From: Gnetum montanum
Lineage: Eukaryota > Streptophyta > Gnetopsida > Gnetales > Gnetaceae
Reading direction: 5' to 3'
DNA length: 64,000 bases
NCBI GenBank assembly: GCA_015680685.1
Contig: MNCI01014239.1
Span: 220,884 to 284,883 of the forward strand
Part shown: in pieces, positions 34,040 through 45,774 of the stretch
Layout of the letters: the number at the start of each line of letters is the position of its first letter
How positions within the stretch are numbered: the stretch's first letter is position 1
Position numbers and translations under genes: made by a program
The notes under the pieces: generated by a model
The model's database searches: none
Seen by the model: only the letters and a program-made list of their open reading frames with translations
What the model was told of the DNA's origin: nothing

Positions 34040-34790
34040 GGTGCCTTTTCCATGTGTCACGGTAGTTTTGTGAGCCTTCTGCACCTTGATATACATAAGC
34101 ATAAATGTGACACCCTTTTGCGGTTTTTTGCACTTTGTGCGTTACAGATCGGTCACCTAGACAGTTCCTTAGGAGCCCTACAGAACACAAGGCCTCTGAT
34201 CGCCAGCTAATTAGCTCATTTTATGGTTGTCTTGCATGTGTTCTATACCCCATCTCGTGTGGTACAGATCGGTCTCTTTGACGGTCCCTTGGGGATCCTG
34301 TGAGACGTAAAGCCTTCTTGATCACTAGTTAGCTTGCTCGTCTTACAGTAGTCTTGTAAGCCTTCTACACCCCGATATGCATTAGCATAGACTTGACACC
34401 CATCTATGGTTATTTACGCATTGTGTGATGTAGATTAGTCACCTCGACGGTTCCTCACGAACCCTACAAGACATAAAGCCTCCAACTGCCAGTTGACTCG
34501 CCTTCCTTTTTCACTGTAGTCTTACATGCATTCTATACCCCATCTTGCGTGGTACAGGTCGGTCGCTTCGACAATTCCTCTAGAACCCTGTGAGACACAA
34601 AGCCTTCTTGATTTCCAATCAACTAAACTTGTCTTATGATAGTCTTGCACGTGCTCTATACCTCATCATGCATTGGCATAAACGTGACACCCTTTTGTGG
34701 TTGTTTACACTTTATGTGGTACAGATCGGTCACCTCAACGGTTCCTCTGGAATTCGACAAGATGTAAAGCCTCCTTTTTATTGCTTTTAA
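34040..34790 (+). repeat. Tandem repeat leader of element D
   Basis: Five copies of a unit built around CAGATCGGTC, starting at 34145, 34265, 34431, 34555 and 34722. The spacing alternates 120, 166, 124 and 167 bases, so short and long units alternate. Each copy has ACGGTTCCT, an AGACxxAAAGCCT string and TTGACACC. E carries the same repeat at a uniform 165-base period, so the short units of D likely lost about 45 bases each. It fills the untranslated leader between PBS and gag. Confidence 0.85.
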
Positions 34791-34848
34791 GTCTCTTTGT
34801 TCTATTTTTTCTTCTTGTGCTTTTTTCTGAATAACTACTTACTTAGCA

Positions 34849-37140
34849 ATGGCTTTCGCAACTACTACTATTAACAGCTTCAACGTGGAGGTGCCCTTCA
34901 TGGTTCAAGGCACCACTAGTGCGAAACAACCACTAAACCTAATACTGGAAACATGTTGATCTCTCAGAGTCGAAAACTGAGGACCTAAGGGATTGGCTTA
35001 GCAACATGAGCATTACAGCTTCCTCTGTGCAAAGGTGTAGGTAAATCTACCCTTGGATTTACACAAACTCAAAGAAAAACATAGCTTCAAGTTCGCTTAC
35101 TACAATAGGAAGGAATTTTTCCCTAGTCTTGGCATTTCGTTACCTTTAACACAAGCAAACCAAAGGTTGCTGGACCAGCTAGTCCAACTAGCTCGACTTT
35201 GGGAGCAACGAGACATAGCATCCAACCAAGATGACGCCTTTCAAGACAGACAAGAGGAACTCAATTCCCAATTTGATGAGGGAGATCAAGCTAACCCCAT
35301 TCCTGTCCCTCCTACCTAGTCCTTCTAGGCCAACCCATTTTCTGTTATTGCTCCCTTTTCGATCATGCCTACAATTTCACAGTCTACAACTGCAATTGCA
35401 GTGGGTATCCATGTCATGTTCTTGGCATATCATTGCTCTTATTCTCCTATTGCGTTTATAGCAACTATGCCTCCACAGAATGTTCATCAGCACATTCCTG
35501 TAGCACACAACACACCAATCACGGCTACCCTACCACATGTTCATACCATACCAACTTCACAAACATACACAACTTCCATGTCAATTCTTACGCTCGCATC
35601 TATTCCATCCACTGTGGTGGGCCCAGGCCCATCCACGTGGTGGACCTCATTCACTTGTTTGACTATTCTACAATCATCGTAGATGTCTCACTATGTTCAC
35701 CCTCAGACCTACTAGACCCTAAAAATGGTACATCCTAACACGGGGCCATGGACTGTTCCATCGATGACTCAAGTAGTCTATCTGGTGGCTTAACCCATGA
35801 TTGCTGCTCCAACAACACCACCTACCAGGTGGTGGACAACACAAGCAGCATCTTGAGTAGGGGCAGTCCCAATGGTGCCACCGATGGGTCAAGTCGCTAC
35901 CCCTATCACGCCACAAGTAGGGGCTGCTTCGGTAGTTCCCCAATTGCCCACAACGTCATAGGGTCTAGATCAAGCATTTCAGCTTATCCAAATGCTCACT
36001 AAGGAAATAAAATGCCTCAAAGCTATTGGGTTTGACATGGTACAGGTCATGGACTTTTACCAGGATGACCTTGTCAACCCTGCAATCCATGCTTTGACGT
36101 TAGCCCCAGGGATGTCTCTCCTGCACTTCACAAAGTATGATGGGAAGGGAGATTCCAACATGCATCTTGTTACCTTCAGGTATGAATCTTTGTTATTGCA
36201 ACAATGGCCACACACGATCATTTGTGGCTTTTCCATGTCCCTAGCCAAGAAATCCCTAGATTAGTACCGTGCATTGCCACCCTTATCCATTTCAACTTTG
36301 GAAGAGCTCCTGACCCAGTTCGTGACACATTTCAAGTACAATCTAAAGTCAGAAACCACACTAGATCAGTTGATGAGCATGAAGCAAGACCCACTAGAAC
36401 TAGTCCAAAAGTTCATTCAATGTTGGAGCGTAACCCTTAACAAAATTCGTGAGCCCATCGTAGAAGCCCACTTGCTGGCCATCTTTAAGGATGCAGTGAA
36501 CGACTTCATCAAGTCCAAACTGTACTACCTCGCTCCTTGCTCTCTTAGTTAGGATTTTGCTCAGACTAAGAGTATACAGGACATGGCCGAGGGAAGCAAA
36601 GACCTAGCTTACATTGCTTACAAAAACACCTTTGCCAAGAAGGACAAGGGTAAGGCCCCATCAACCACAGTGGCCGTTGTGGCAACCGAGGCCAAGCCCA
36701 AACCTAGCAGTAGTTGTAGCAAGAATAACAAGAAAACAGCCATACCCACGGCTAACCCCATGCCCAAATAGGGCCACGTGTTGCAACTTGCTACACCTAT
36801 GCCTAAGATATCTACACAATCGAAACCCAACTTTGAGCGCAAAGACCACTCAAGGTACACTTCATTGCCTCTCAAGCCTTCAAAACTTCTGAAGCAACTG
36901 TTGGCAGTGGGATACATCCAACACAAGAAAATGTCAGAAGAAGAAAATGTGAGACATCAATGCTACTGCGAGCTCATTAGGAACCCCTCTTTGGCCTTGT
37001 CAAATGAGCCTCTAGTTCCTAGGGGTTTCAGTCTAGAAAGGTTTTTTGACTACCACCAACAGTGTGGTCACAACATAGATTACTATCTGGCATTGCAGGA
37101 TGACATCCAAAGATTAATCGACTAGGGAAAATTGATGCTG
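34849..37140 (+). pseudogene. Gag of element D
   Basis: The ATG at 34849 begins MAFATTTINSFNVEVPFMVQ; E has the matching MTSATTTTNTFNMEVPITVQ at 63522, which supports this start. After a Pro/Thr/Ser-rich part, the capsid is at 35992-36552: FTKYDGKGDSNMHLVTFRYE, LEELLTQFVTHFKYNLKSET, LVQKFIQCWSVTLNKIREP and HLLAIFKDAVNDFIKSKLYY. A basic stretch (36583-36771) follows, then FDYHQQCGHNIDYYLALQDD (37050-37110), the Tat-type H...C-L signature lacking Cys. Gag forms the particle that packages element RNA. Stops at several places make it non-functional. Confidence 0.88.
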
Positions 37141-37149
37141 GATGAAAGC

Positions 37150-37935
37150 AACCACGTATGCCCTGAAAACTAATCTATGTATGTCTACACATACCATCAA
37201 CACCAAAAATGCTGGTTATGTCATCAATGCTATCGGCATTGACAGTGATCCCAAGCAACCCCAACAGCCATTTGTGATCCGTGTGCCTTAGCGTCGTGCA
37301 CCAGCACCACCGGTAGTTTGTCTAAGCTCGTAGTAGCCACTCATCTTGAAAGTCCCACCATAGGCATCCACCTTTGCACCACCTGTTGGTGGGGTCATGC
37401 GGTCCCATCAATTAACATCTCTAGCTTCATTCGTCATTAGGGGGCTGATGCCTTCGATAGCCCCTATCTCGCACAACAGAGCTAAACAGCCTCCTCACCC
37501 TACAAGGCGAGAAGCCCACTTGGTGGGCAAGATATCAAAGGGAATTATCATCAAGGGTATCCCCAAGCCTACATCTTCACCCCTTGTATTTACACCTTCG
37601 CCCCCAAAGATGAAGGTTGACATGACTACGCAACCTACATCACCCTGCCGACAAGGATCTAAACCCAGACTCGAAGTCACCTCTCCTCAGGAGATTCATC
37701 TTCTGGGATGAATTGAAGAGGAGGAAGATGTCAAACAAGGGGGTGGACAAGACCTTCTAGATGCCCTCACCCAGGTCAAGTAAGCTCTAAAGTAGAAAAA
37801 TGCTACACTGAACTTGTATGACCTAATCATGACATCTGTACACCACCACGAGGCTCTAATTTGCATGTTAACGATGGTTCTGGTCAATGAGAACATGCCA
37901 GTGGAAGAGGAAGAGATCCATTCTATCATGCTTCT
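37150..37935 (+). pseudogene. Gag-protease linker of element D
   Basis: Alignable with 56580-57430 of F and 23975-24500 of C (minus): GIIIKGIPKPTSSP-type Pro-rich stretch, then LYDLIMTSVHHHEALICML and MPVEEEEIHSIMLL. The frame is lost at about 37935, where the unrelated insertion begins, and the matching continuation reappears near 41105. Confidence 0.65.
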
Positions 37936-39837
37936 GTTGGCGACCGTTTGGGATGCGACCACCAACGAGTGTCCTCGAACAGGATTTAGGTGCCTGCTGG
38001 CCTCTGGCAACACCAAGGCCCAGATACCTCCAAATAAACTCAGTAGTTAATGTGAGTATGTGTGTGTGCTTTTGTGGCATGCGGTTGTGAGAAATGTAAC
38101 GATTGCGTTGCGTGTAAACTACAAATGACTTACTTTAAAGAGATTCAGCCAACTTTGCCCAGTACTGTAAGTTGTTGAAAATTTCATATTTTGTTCAACT
38201 GCCTAGTCTACGCGGTCCTTATAATACCTACTTGTAACAAATAAAATTTTGCAAAAACATTTGAGCACAACTCTGCAAATCTACTCCTAATTTTCCCCAG
38301 AGAAAGAGATAGTTCCACAAGAAAACTAGTAATAAAGCAAGATTCAATGGAAATAGACAAAAAAGAAAATAAAAGAAAGTAGATTTGTGTAGATCTCAAA
38401 TATTTAAACAAGGTAAAATGACACGAGTAAACACTTCGCAATAAAGCTATCCAAAATTCAATATCTACGAATTGTTCTAACTTCCAAGGCTCAAACAAGC
38501 AATATCTTCAAGACAATCCTATTATGCTACCAAAAATTGCTGCGCAAACTACCATGTACAAGACTCCATTTTGACTAGATAATAGATGTCAACGATTGCA
38601 TTCAAACAGAACCTTCAAAAGACTTGACAATTTCTGATTGAAAAACCACGGGAATTCACTTTAAAGATAAAAAGAAGCTATTCTGGTCCCATCAAAATAC
38701 CAAAGATTTTCTGAACCCTCTCGACTACTGAATTTTTCAACGGCGTGACTACAAACAGAGGCTCTCTTACAACAATCCCAATAGCAGTTCCCACACGTTG
38801 CACAATAACAAAATTTACTACTAAAATGCTCTCAAGGCTTTGAAACACAAGTGCATCTATGGCAAAATTTTAATAGAAATTTCTATCAGGCAACAAGAAC
38901 AATAAGAGCAATCTAAAAATCCCAAAATTACTTGCCAAGGATGATACTATCTAAACCACTAGCTAAACAATTTAAACAAAACAAAAAATGAAATGCATAA
39001 CTCACAGGACCATGACAAAGAGGCTGAAATCTTTACTTTAGAAAGTCATCTTGCAAGCAATTGTTCACAATTTCTTTTACAAAGCTCTTCTCAAGACCTC
39101 AAGTATGTCTCTGAGTGAGAGCCCAAGTGTGATCCCAATGTCTTCTCAAAAGTGTAATGTATGAGACCTCTTGTGATGATGATCTCAAGTGATGATATGA
39201 TGATCCCAAGTGATGATTCCTCCTCCTTGACCCCTGAAGCCTTTTTATAGGGTTCAAAGATAGGTAGGGAAGTTATATATTCAAAAATATCTCACCTAAC
39301 TTCTCTCCCAAGTAACCTGGCCAACTAATTAGGAGATTACTTGCCCAACAAGTTAGGAGGTTTACTTGCCCAACAAGTTAGGTAAGTTACATCAATTTTG
39401 GGTGGTTTCAACCACCAAAGAGATAAAAAAGGTTGTAGTTGAGAAGTGGCCTTGGTGGTTACAATATCATAGAAAATTAAAATACAATCACTAAGATGCA
39501 TAGAAATACAAGCTATAGTTGGAACTCATTCCATACATCTATATACTCTTTATTTTGCTTTTTCTTGGCAACATAGGAGGTGGCGGTAGGATGGTATTAT
39601 AAAATCACGTAATCTAATCCTCAAAAACACATAAACATTTTTCTAGCAGGGCCCTTTTTATCCTCTATTTGATTCGTTCTTTGTGAAGTAAAAGAAAAAT
39701 ATTCAAGCCCAAATCTAGGTCCTTCAAATCCTGATCTCGTCAACACTTGGTAGTTCTACGTTCTGACCTGGTCCAAGCCCTCCTGATGCTTTCTTCCTTG
39801 TCCTGCACCTCCCTCAAGTCACGCGCCACCTATGCAT

Positions 39838-39905
39838 CCCGCAGCCAGATTTTCCTGATCTGCGCAACCTGTGGCCAGATCTGGGCAACCTGCGGCCAGA
39901 TCTAG
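39838..39905. repeat. Short tandem repeat of about 22 bp
   Basis: Three imperfect units of CGCAACCTGTGGCCAGATCT type in the GC-richer part of the insertion. Confidence 0.7.
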
Positions 39906-40000
39906 CGACGGTTGAAGCCATGGCCACGTGCACGACAAAGGCCACTCCCTATTTTTTGACGTTGTCCATCCACCCACTATGGTCGATGCTCATCCACCTG

Positions 40001-40472
40001 TCACTTTCCATCTATCCTTATGTTTCTGCCTCCCGCGTGATGGCCAGCGACGACGCATAGACAAACGCGCAAGCCAACATCAATGGCGGCAAAAGGCAAC
40101 TCGGCTCCAGCAGCAGCGGTGCTCGTGGTAGTAGTGATTGAAATTTTCAGATTGGGTTTTCCCAGGGACCAAATAAAAACATGGATATGTATAAAACAAC
40201 CCCTTAATGTAATTTCCCCAAGGCAATAAAAAATATTGACGTGCTGGTGCTGCTCTGCTGCTGCCGCGTAGTTGAAGGAGTGTAGGTAGCTACTGCCCTG
40301 ATACTCGAAATCACCGTAATTGGACGTGTTGAATAGTGCCGTGTCTGATTCTTGTTCTGGGATTATTGTGGCAATTCTCCACGTTGACTGGGCATAACTA
40401 AATGTTGTAGCCAAGAAATGAGGGCAGATCAAGCTGGGCTGCCATTGTTGTCAATAAATTAGAGCTATCCAT
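40001..40472 (-). pseudogene. Gene-like fragment of unknown identity inside the insertion
   Basis: An ATG at 40472 (minus) in an ACAGCCATGG context begins MDSSNLLTTMAAQLDLPSFL; about 24 codons in, a stop or frameshift follows. Another frame then stays open with EQESDTALFNTSNYGDFEY and SSYLHSFNYAAAAEQHQH. Composition is GC-richer and less biased than the retroelement frames. A lineage of plant regulatory proteins has such Ser/Tyr/Asn-rich N-termini, but I recognise no family. Transduced host exon is one reading, chance the other. Confidence 0.35.
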
Positions 40473-41104
40473 GGCTGTCGAACTCAGCCTGCCCACATCC
40501 TGTATGTTTGGATAGAATATATTCCGCTCCAACAAGCTCGTATAAAAATCAACGTGTAAATATCAAACTAGATCCCCATACATTAAGTTTATTCTGGCCC
40601 TTTATCCTGAACTGACGATGGCAGGTATATGGCTAATATTGCAAGGAACGTTGGTAACAGACATTCAAAGAAGTTATATGATTTTCTATGCAAACTTATA
40701 GCTAAGGTATATGATAACTTGGTTTTTACTAAAATATCAATAATGTCGTAAGATATCTTAAATTGTGACTTTTCAAGGGTTTCCTTCAACAAGCTAAGTG
40801 TTTGAAGTTTTGTGGATCTCAAAGGTTTCATTAACAAATTTGATTTCTCTAAAATTATCATTTCTATAGCTGTGCATGGTCGCCATGGTTGCTCCACCTT
40901 CTCCTTGTGATGATGACTCTTAGATAACGCATAACCCAAAGACAATTTCCATCATTCCACAAATCAAACCCACAAAAAATCTGCGACAACCCAGCACACA
41001 GACCAGACCTGCTACTATATGAATACGTAGACCCTTGCTTGCTTCCTTCATTGCTTGCTTCGATCTGCAAATTCATGTTCCATGAAGTGGCCAAAATGTG
41101 CCAA

Positions 41105-41700
41105 CAGCTTCCCTCTACACCTGCAAAGTCCACGACACCTCAATTGACTTTCAGTGATGACGCCATTAGGGAAGATCCTGAAGGGGGTCAGGTGACTACA
41201 GTGCCTCTCTTCATCACAATTTGGGTCGGCCAACACGAGATCTGAAGGATACATGTTGATGATGGGGCTACCACAAATGTCATTCCCTTCCCTATTGTGG
41301 ACAAGTTGAGATTGGTCAACCAGATCAAACCCACAATGACATCGTTTCTAAGGTCCTTCAACAAGGCGCACATCCTGGTGAAAGGCACAGTTCACGTAGA
41401 CTTCGTAGAAAGGGACCAGTTCCCCACAGATGCAACATTCATCATGGTTAAGGAAATGCCCGAGTTTAACTTGATCTAGGGAAGATCATGGTTAGCACAA
41501 CATAGGATGATCTCTGTGCCTATACACCAGGAAATCCACTTACCATACGTAGGAAGGGAGGTGGTGATCCATGGTGACAAAGTGGCAATGCAAGTAATCA
41601 ACAACGTAGACATGGATCAGGGCTCAAAGGTCACAACCTCTGAGAATGAAGCACCTGATCATACATACATTAACCATCCAACAGGAGGGTTGGCCTAGCA
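41105..41700 (+). pseudogene. Aspartic protease of element D
   Basis: Begins with STTPQLTFSDDAIRE, equivalent to STSLMFCDDAVKVNPE of C. Then VPLFITIWVG, IHVDDGATTNVIPFPIVDKL (catalytic Asp in D-D-G-A), ILVKGTVHVDF, FPTDATFIMVKEMPEFNLI, a stop, GRSWLAQ and IHQEIHLPYVGREVVIHGDK. This is the same domain as at 23198-23812 and 57540-58010. Two or more stops interrupt it. Confidence 0.85.
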
Positions 41701-41924
41701 AGCCAACCTCCAACTCGAAAACACATGGGTTGAGTTGCCCTTCCAAGAGGAGGACAACGATGTGAATGAGGGCTCTGGCGAAACACCTTGGCCTTACATT
41801 CCGATCAACCCATGACAGGTCAAGAAGTAGCTGCGCATAGTGTAGCAACCCTACTACTTCCTACTTAGTTACCATCCCTTGTACATTTGTTGCTTCTTTG
41901 CTTTGTTAACATGCCATCCTTTTG

Positions 41925-42215
41925 GCATGCTACACTATGGCCCAAAATGACCTAAAATTAGCATCGTTGCTTTCTATTATGTTAACATGCCATCCTTTTG
42001 GCATGCTACGCTACAGCCTGAAATGGCCTAAAACTAGCATCATCGCTTTTTTCTTTTTTAACGTACTATCTCTTTTTGAAATAGCCCGAAATGGCCTAAA
42101 ACTAGCATTATTTCTTTTCGCTTTGTTAACATATAATCCTTCTGGCATGTTACGCAATGGCCCGAAACGACCTAAAACTAGCAATGGCCCAAAATGGCCT
42201 AAAATTAGCATATGA
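41925..42215 (+). repeat. Minisatellite with CCTAAAACTAGCA core, element D copy 1
   Basis: Four to five units, the longer about 85 bases: GCATGCTACxCTAxxGCC, then GAAATGGCCTAAAACTAGCA, then TTGTTAACATGCCATCC. It follows protease, as in C and F. Confidence 0.8.
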
Positions 42216-42559
42216 GAGCATGAAAAATTTACATGATACACAAGTTAACACAAAGTTAATTTCTTTCCTAAAGTTTTTCATTTCATTCAAAACTTTCGCC
42301 TGTTGGCAATGTTTGCAAAACTTTTACAAAAATTTCAAAATGTCAAAAATTTCAAAAGGAAAATCCCATGCTATCATGGGTTGTCTCTGTTTGCATCGCC
42401 TTCATCACTCGCCTCTACTTCATCTTCTTGTGCATCATCCCCCCTACATTTCCTTCTACCAATTCTTCATTCCCTCCCTCTACGGGCCTTGCACCCTCAT
42501 TTGGAGCCTGCATCGTAGGAATGAAGTAGTCAGTTAGGGTAACAAATGCAAAATATAAC

Positions 42560-42956
42560 ATAGCATGAGCATCTACATAGTAAAGCGACTAACTTGAGAG
42601 GGGCCTACATCGGTCTCAAAGGGTATCTAGTCTAGACCGAGCCTAAGGAAATGCTAGACCTCCTCTATCATGATGTCCATCCAACGCTTGTTGCTAGGTT
42701 CATCATTCGCAGTAGTGGCTTTCTTCCTTTCCACAATCATCCATCTTAGAGGTCCTAGGGAAATGGAGGTAGTTGCGGTCTCTCCTGTAGGAAGGTCCAC
42801 TTTCAAGTTAGGAGATTTCATAACCTTTACCTCCTCTTTGAACTTAGCATAGGCCTCAGAAGCGTCAATGGCATTCACAAATGCTTTATATGTGAATGCC
42901 TCCACAACAACACCTTTGTATAGTTTTTGATGGGTGTCATTCTCCAGCTTGTACAT
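42560..42956 (-). pseudogene. C-terminal remnant of the antisense extra ORF in element D
   Basis: The minus-strand frame 42654-42956 and the bases after it align with the end of the antisense ORF of F (about 58935-59275): a TGETATTSISLGP-like stretch corresponds to VGEIATTAITHEP, and MIEEV with LRLGL to MIEDx with LHHLEEGLP. Its upstream part is missing: at 42956 the sequence passes directly into plus-strand RT coding sequence. It is therefore a truncated relic at a recombination junction. Confidence 0.7.
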
Positions 42957-43640
42957 GTGTTTGTGGTTTCTCTGGATACAACCAAATCCACATTAACCAA
43001 GAGTATCAGTTGTCAACAACCTTCATGACCCCATGGGGGACCTTCTGCTATACCATGATGCCCTTCGGGTTCAAAAATGCTGGAGCAACCTACCAGTGAG
43101 CCATGACTTACATTTTCAGTGACTACATCCTAGAAACATTAAACAACTACGTGGATGATATAGTAGTCAAGTCCAAGGAGGTATCTGATCACCCACGTGA
43201 TCTAGAGGTAGTCCTCAAATGTAGCCAAATGCACGACTTACACCTTAATCCTAGGAAGTGCATCTTCAGGGTGAAAACTGGACCCATGTTAGGGTTCGTA
43301 GTATCTAAGGCTAGAATACGAGTGAACCTTAACAAAGTCAAGGCCATCATCAACCTATCACCTCCCACAAATCTTAAGGAGTTATGTGGTTTGCAAGCTA
43401 GAGTGCAATTCATTCGAAGGTTCATAGTAAGGTTGACCGACAAGTTACACCCCATGCAACATCTTCTAAAGAAGGGGGTTAACTTCGAATGGACAACCCA
43501 GTGTCAACAAGCCTTCAACGACCTGAAGAAGGAACTCTCATACCTCCCGACTATGCATCTTCCACAAAGGGATAAGCCTTTCTTTATCTACCTCGTGACC
43601 TCAGACACATCTGTTGTGGCACTGTTAATTTAGAAATGAG
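42957..43640 (+). pseudogene. Reverse transcriptase of element D, fingers missing
   Basis: The first recognisable block is motif A, GFSGYNQIHINQEYQLSTTF (about 42978). Then WGTFCYTMMPFGFKNAGATY (motif B), a stop, NYVDDIVVKSKEVSDH with intact YVDD (about 43147), the LNPRKCIFRVKTGPMLGFVV block, LKELCGLQARVQFIRRFI and FEWTTQCQQAFNDLKKEL. The part that should precede motif A (about 100 residues with the fingers and the conserved CVDF-type block) is absent, replaced by the antisense ORF remnant. Dead enzyme. Confidence 0.9.
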
Positions 43641-43970
43641 ATGGCGGTTCTGAGATACCAGTGTATTATTTGAGTCATGCACTAATAGCACACGAGGCGA
43701 AATACAACGAAGTGGAGAGGAATTGCGTAGCCTTAGTGTTTACACTAAGAAATTGATGGCATTACTTGTTCCACAGTACAACCAACATCATTTGCAAAAG
43801 CAATATACTCCGGGCTATCACTAACAACTTATACGAAAGTAGCAGGATAGCTCAATGGAAGGCAATAACCGCAGAGTTCAATTTACACTATGTAAGTCAT
43901 TTGTCAGCAAAGGGTCAAGCCATAGCAACCCAACTCACGGCCTTGCTAGTCGATGACCAGGGAACCATAG
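43580..43970 (+). pseudogene. RNase H domain of element D
   Basis: Follows RT: FFIYLVTSDTSVVALLI (first block), stop, then PVYYLSHALIAHEAKYNEVE (Tyr and Glu block), CVALVFTLRN, YESSRIAQWKAITAEFNLHY and SAKGQAIATQLT. This is the Tat version, whose end reads (I)KGQALADFL. The first catalytic Asp is at DTS. Stops at 43633 and 43756 region. Confidence 0.85.
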
Positions 43971-43989
43971 ATTTCAAATTCCTAGAAGA

Positions 43990-44410
43990 ATACGTTAGTA
44001 ATGTCAACATCATCCCGTCGCATTTTGAAACCACCTTACACTTCGACGATGCCTCAACCGTGCGAGGAGGTAGCACCATGGCCGTCATCACATTCCCCTA
44101 TAGGGAAATGCATCCATCCACTTATCGATTTGCATTCCCTTGCACCAATAATATGGCAAAATACAAGGGACTAATCAGAGGCCTCTTAACTACCTGAGTG
44201 CTGTGCATACAACACCTGGCAATTTGGGGGGATTTACAACTAGTCATGAATCAAATCACTGAGGTATACGCTTGTAAAGATATGCATTTACAACCCTACT
44301 ATGAACTAGCAAAAAACCTTCTTAAGCAATTTGCAACCAAAAATGTGCAACACGTGCCATGCAACAAGAACACTGTGGAAGATGACTTAGCTACCCTTGC
44401 ACTAAACATT
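43990..44410 (+). pseudogene. Second (archaeal-type) RNase H of element D
   Basis: LHFDDASTVRGGSTMAVITF corresponds to the FDGAS...G.G block, FAFPCTNNMAKYKGLIRGLL to F..TNNxAEYEAL, IWGDLQLVMNQITEVYACKD to GDSxLVxxQ, then AKNLLKQF and CNKNTVEDDLATLA to N..AD.LA. A duplicated RNase H between RNase H and integrase is the hallmark of plant Tat elements (Ogre, Retand and relatives). A stop at 44195 splits it. Confidence 0.88.
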
Positions 44411-44649
44411 CCATCACATTCCTTGGCAAGCCTGCCAACCTCAATTGTAAAATGCACAAATCCTATCACTCAGGTAGAACACATGACCTCTAGTAGTGCC
44501 GCGGATACCCAAGAGTGGTATGCTAACATTAAAACTTATCTACAACACGGTGAGCCCCAAGTGGATTGACATCTGCCCAGAGAGATGCAATCCGTAAGCA
44601 TGCTAACAATACGTGCTTATGGGAAATAATGTCCTATGTTAATGCTCCT

Positions 44650-45755
44650 ACGACGGGGTATTGCTGGCATGCGTGGGTGGTGAGCAGGCGCAAAAGGTAG
44701 TTAATGAAGTTCATGAAGGGCTTTGCAGTGGACACATAGCACCCAGGGCTATGGCTACAAAAATTAGATGCCTAGGGTACTATTGGCCCTACATGGAGTG
44801 TGACTACCTGTCAAAAGTCAAGATGTGAAACACATGCTAGAGATACGCAAATCTCATACACATAGCACCTACAGACCTACACCCAACAAAAAATATGTGG
44901 CCCTTCCAACGATGGGGATTAGACCTCATAGGGCCCATCATGCCTAAGTCCTCTGCAGGGCATAGTTTCATTATCACTTCCACTAAGTATTTTACTAAGT
45001 GGGTGGAAGCTATTCCCTTGAGGAAAATGATGTCTTAGCAAATCTTCCATTTCATCCTTGACAACATCATAACAAGGTTTGGGCTTCCAATGACTATTGT
45101 GACCGACAATGGACCACAGTTCAGCAGTATGAAAACCTAAACCTTCTATAGCAAACTAGGCATTAAACAATCATTTTCTTCCCTTTATTATTTGTAGGTG
45201 AATAGGCAGGTGGAGGCTACAAATAAGTCCATCATCAACTTGCTGAACTAGATGCTCAACAACAACAACAGGCGGTGGCATGAGCAAATCCTCTACGTCC
45301 TATGGACCTATTGAACGATGTGCAGGACCACAACAAGTAAGATCTCTTACAACCTAGTTTATGGATCTGAAGCTGTGTTGCCCCTTGAGTTGCAGGTACC
45401 ATCACTTTGGATGATCCTCGTGGATGTCGTGAGCAAAGCCCAGAATAATGAGTCACGAACCATCGACCTTGACTCAGTGTAGGAGAAGCACGTGCAGATG
45501 CTGAGACACATCGAGCACTACCAAAGCAAGCAGCAGTAGAAGCACCATGCAGACCTGCATTGATGGCCAATGCAGAAGAGAGACCTCACTCTCAAGGCCG
45601 TCTGTGATCATGTGAGTAAATTCTTAGCCAACTGGGAAGGTCCTTACATTGTCACTAAAGCCTTCAGAAATGAAGCCTTCAAGCTAGCAGACATGGACAA
45701 CAACGAGTCCACCAACCCAGTGAATCACTCATATCTCAAGCCATACTACATCTGA
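44650..45755 (+). pseudogene. Integrase of element D
   Basis: Zinc domain: VVNEVHEGLCSGHIAPRAMA and CLGYYWPYM. Core: FQRWGLDLIGPIMPK (first Asp), STKYFTKWVEAIPLRK, FGLPMTIVTDNGPQFSS (second Asp) and NRQVEATNKSIINLLN (Glu). C-terminal: FLANWEGPYIVTKAF, a GPY/F-type end, then LADMDN and SYLKPYYI with a stop at 45753. All catalytic residues are still visible although stops occur, for example after KMMS and NLLN. The GPY/F tail is typical of chromodomain-less Tat elements. Confidence 0.92.
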
Positions 45756-45774
45756 AGCACAACAAAAACAATGA

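Larger units (their letters stand above)
37936..41104. mobile_element. About 3.1 kb insertion of unknown class in element D
   Basis: C and F run through this point without interruption, whereas D has 3.1 kb of unrelated DNA, so it is secondary. Limits are approximate. The right half is GC-richer than its surroundings (39780-40480). A minus-strand TATA (CCCTATAAAAAGG, about 39255-39240) sits after a U3-like stretch with AACTTGTTGGGCAAGTAA repeated, so part of it may be an LTR. A gene-like fragment is at 40001-40472. No polymerase or transposase found. Confidence 0.55.

Noticed and set aside
33909-34210. Overlapping open frames on both strands across the LTR end and leader of D
   Set aside because: Untranslated leader between LTR and gag; frames are not shared with E.
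34040-34790. Regularly spaced repeats taken as a CRISPR array
   Set aside because: Units of 120 to 167 bases that are similar along their whole length, within a plant LTR element leader.
37936-41104. TTGGC...GCCAA at the edges of the insertion in D as terminal inverted repeats of a DNA transposon
   Set aside because: Only five bases, no target repeat, and edges are uncertain.
40589-41254. Minus-strand frames of 68 to 118 codons
   Set aside because: They overlap each other in different frames with no domain; two of them cross the junction of insertion and protease.
45256-45570. 104-codon minus-strand frame, Arg/Ser/Cys-rich
   Set aside because: Shadow of the integrase C-terminal region of element D.
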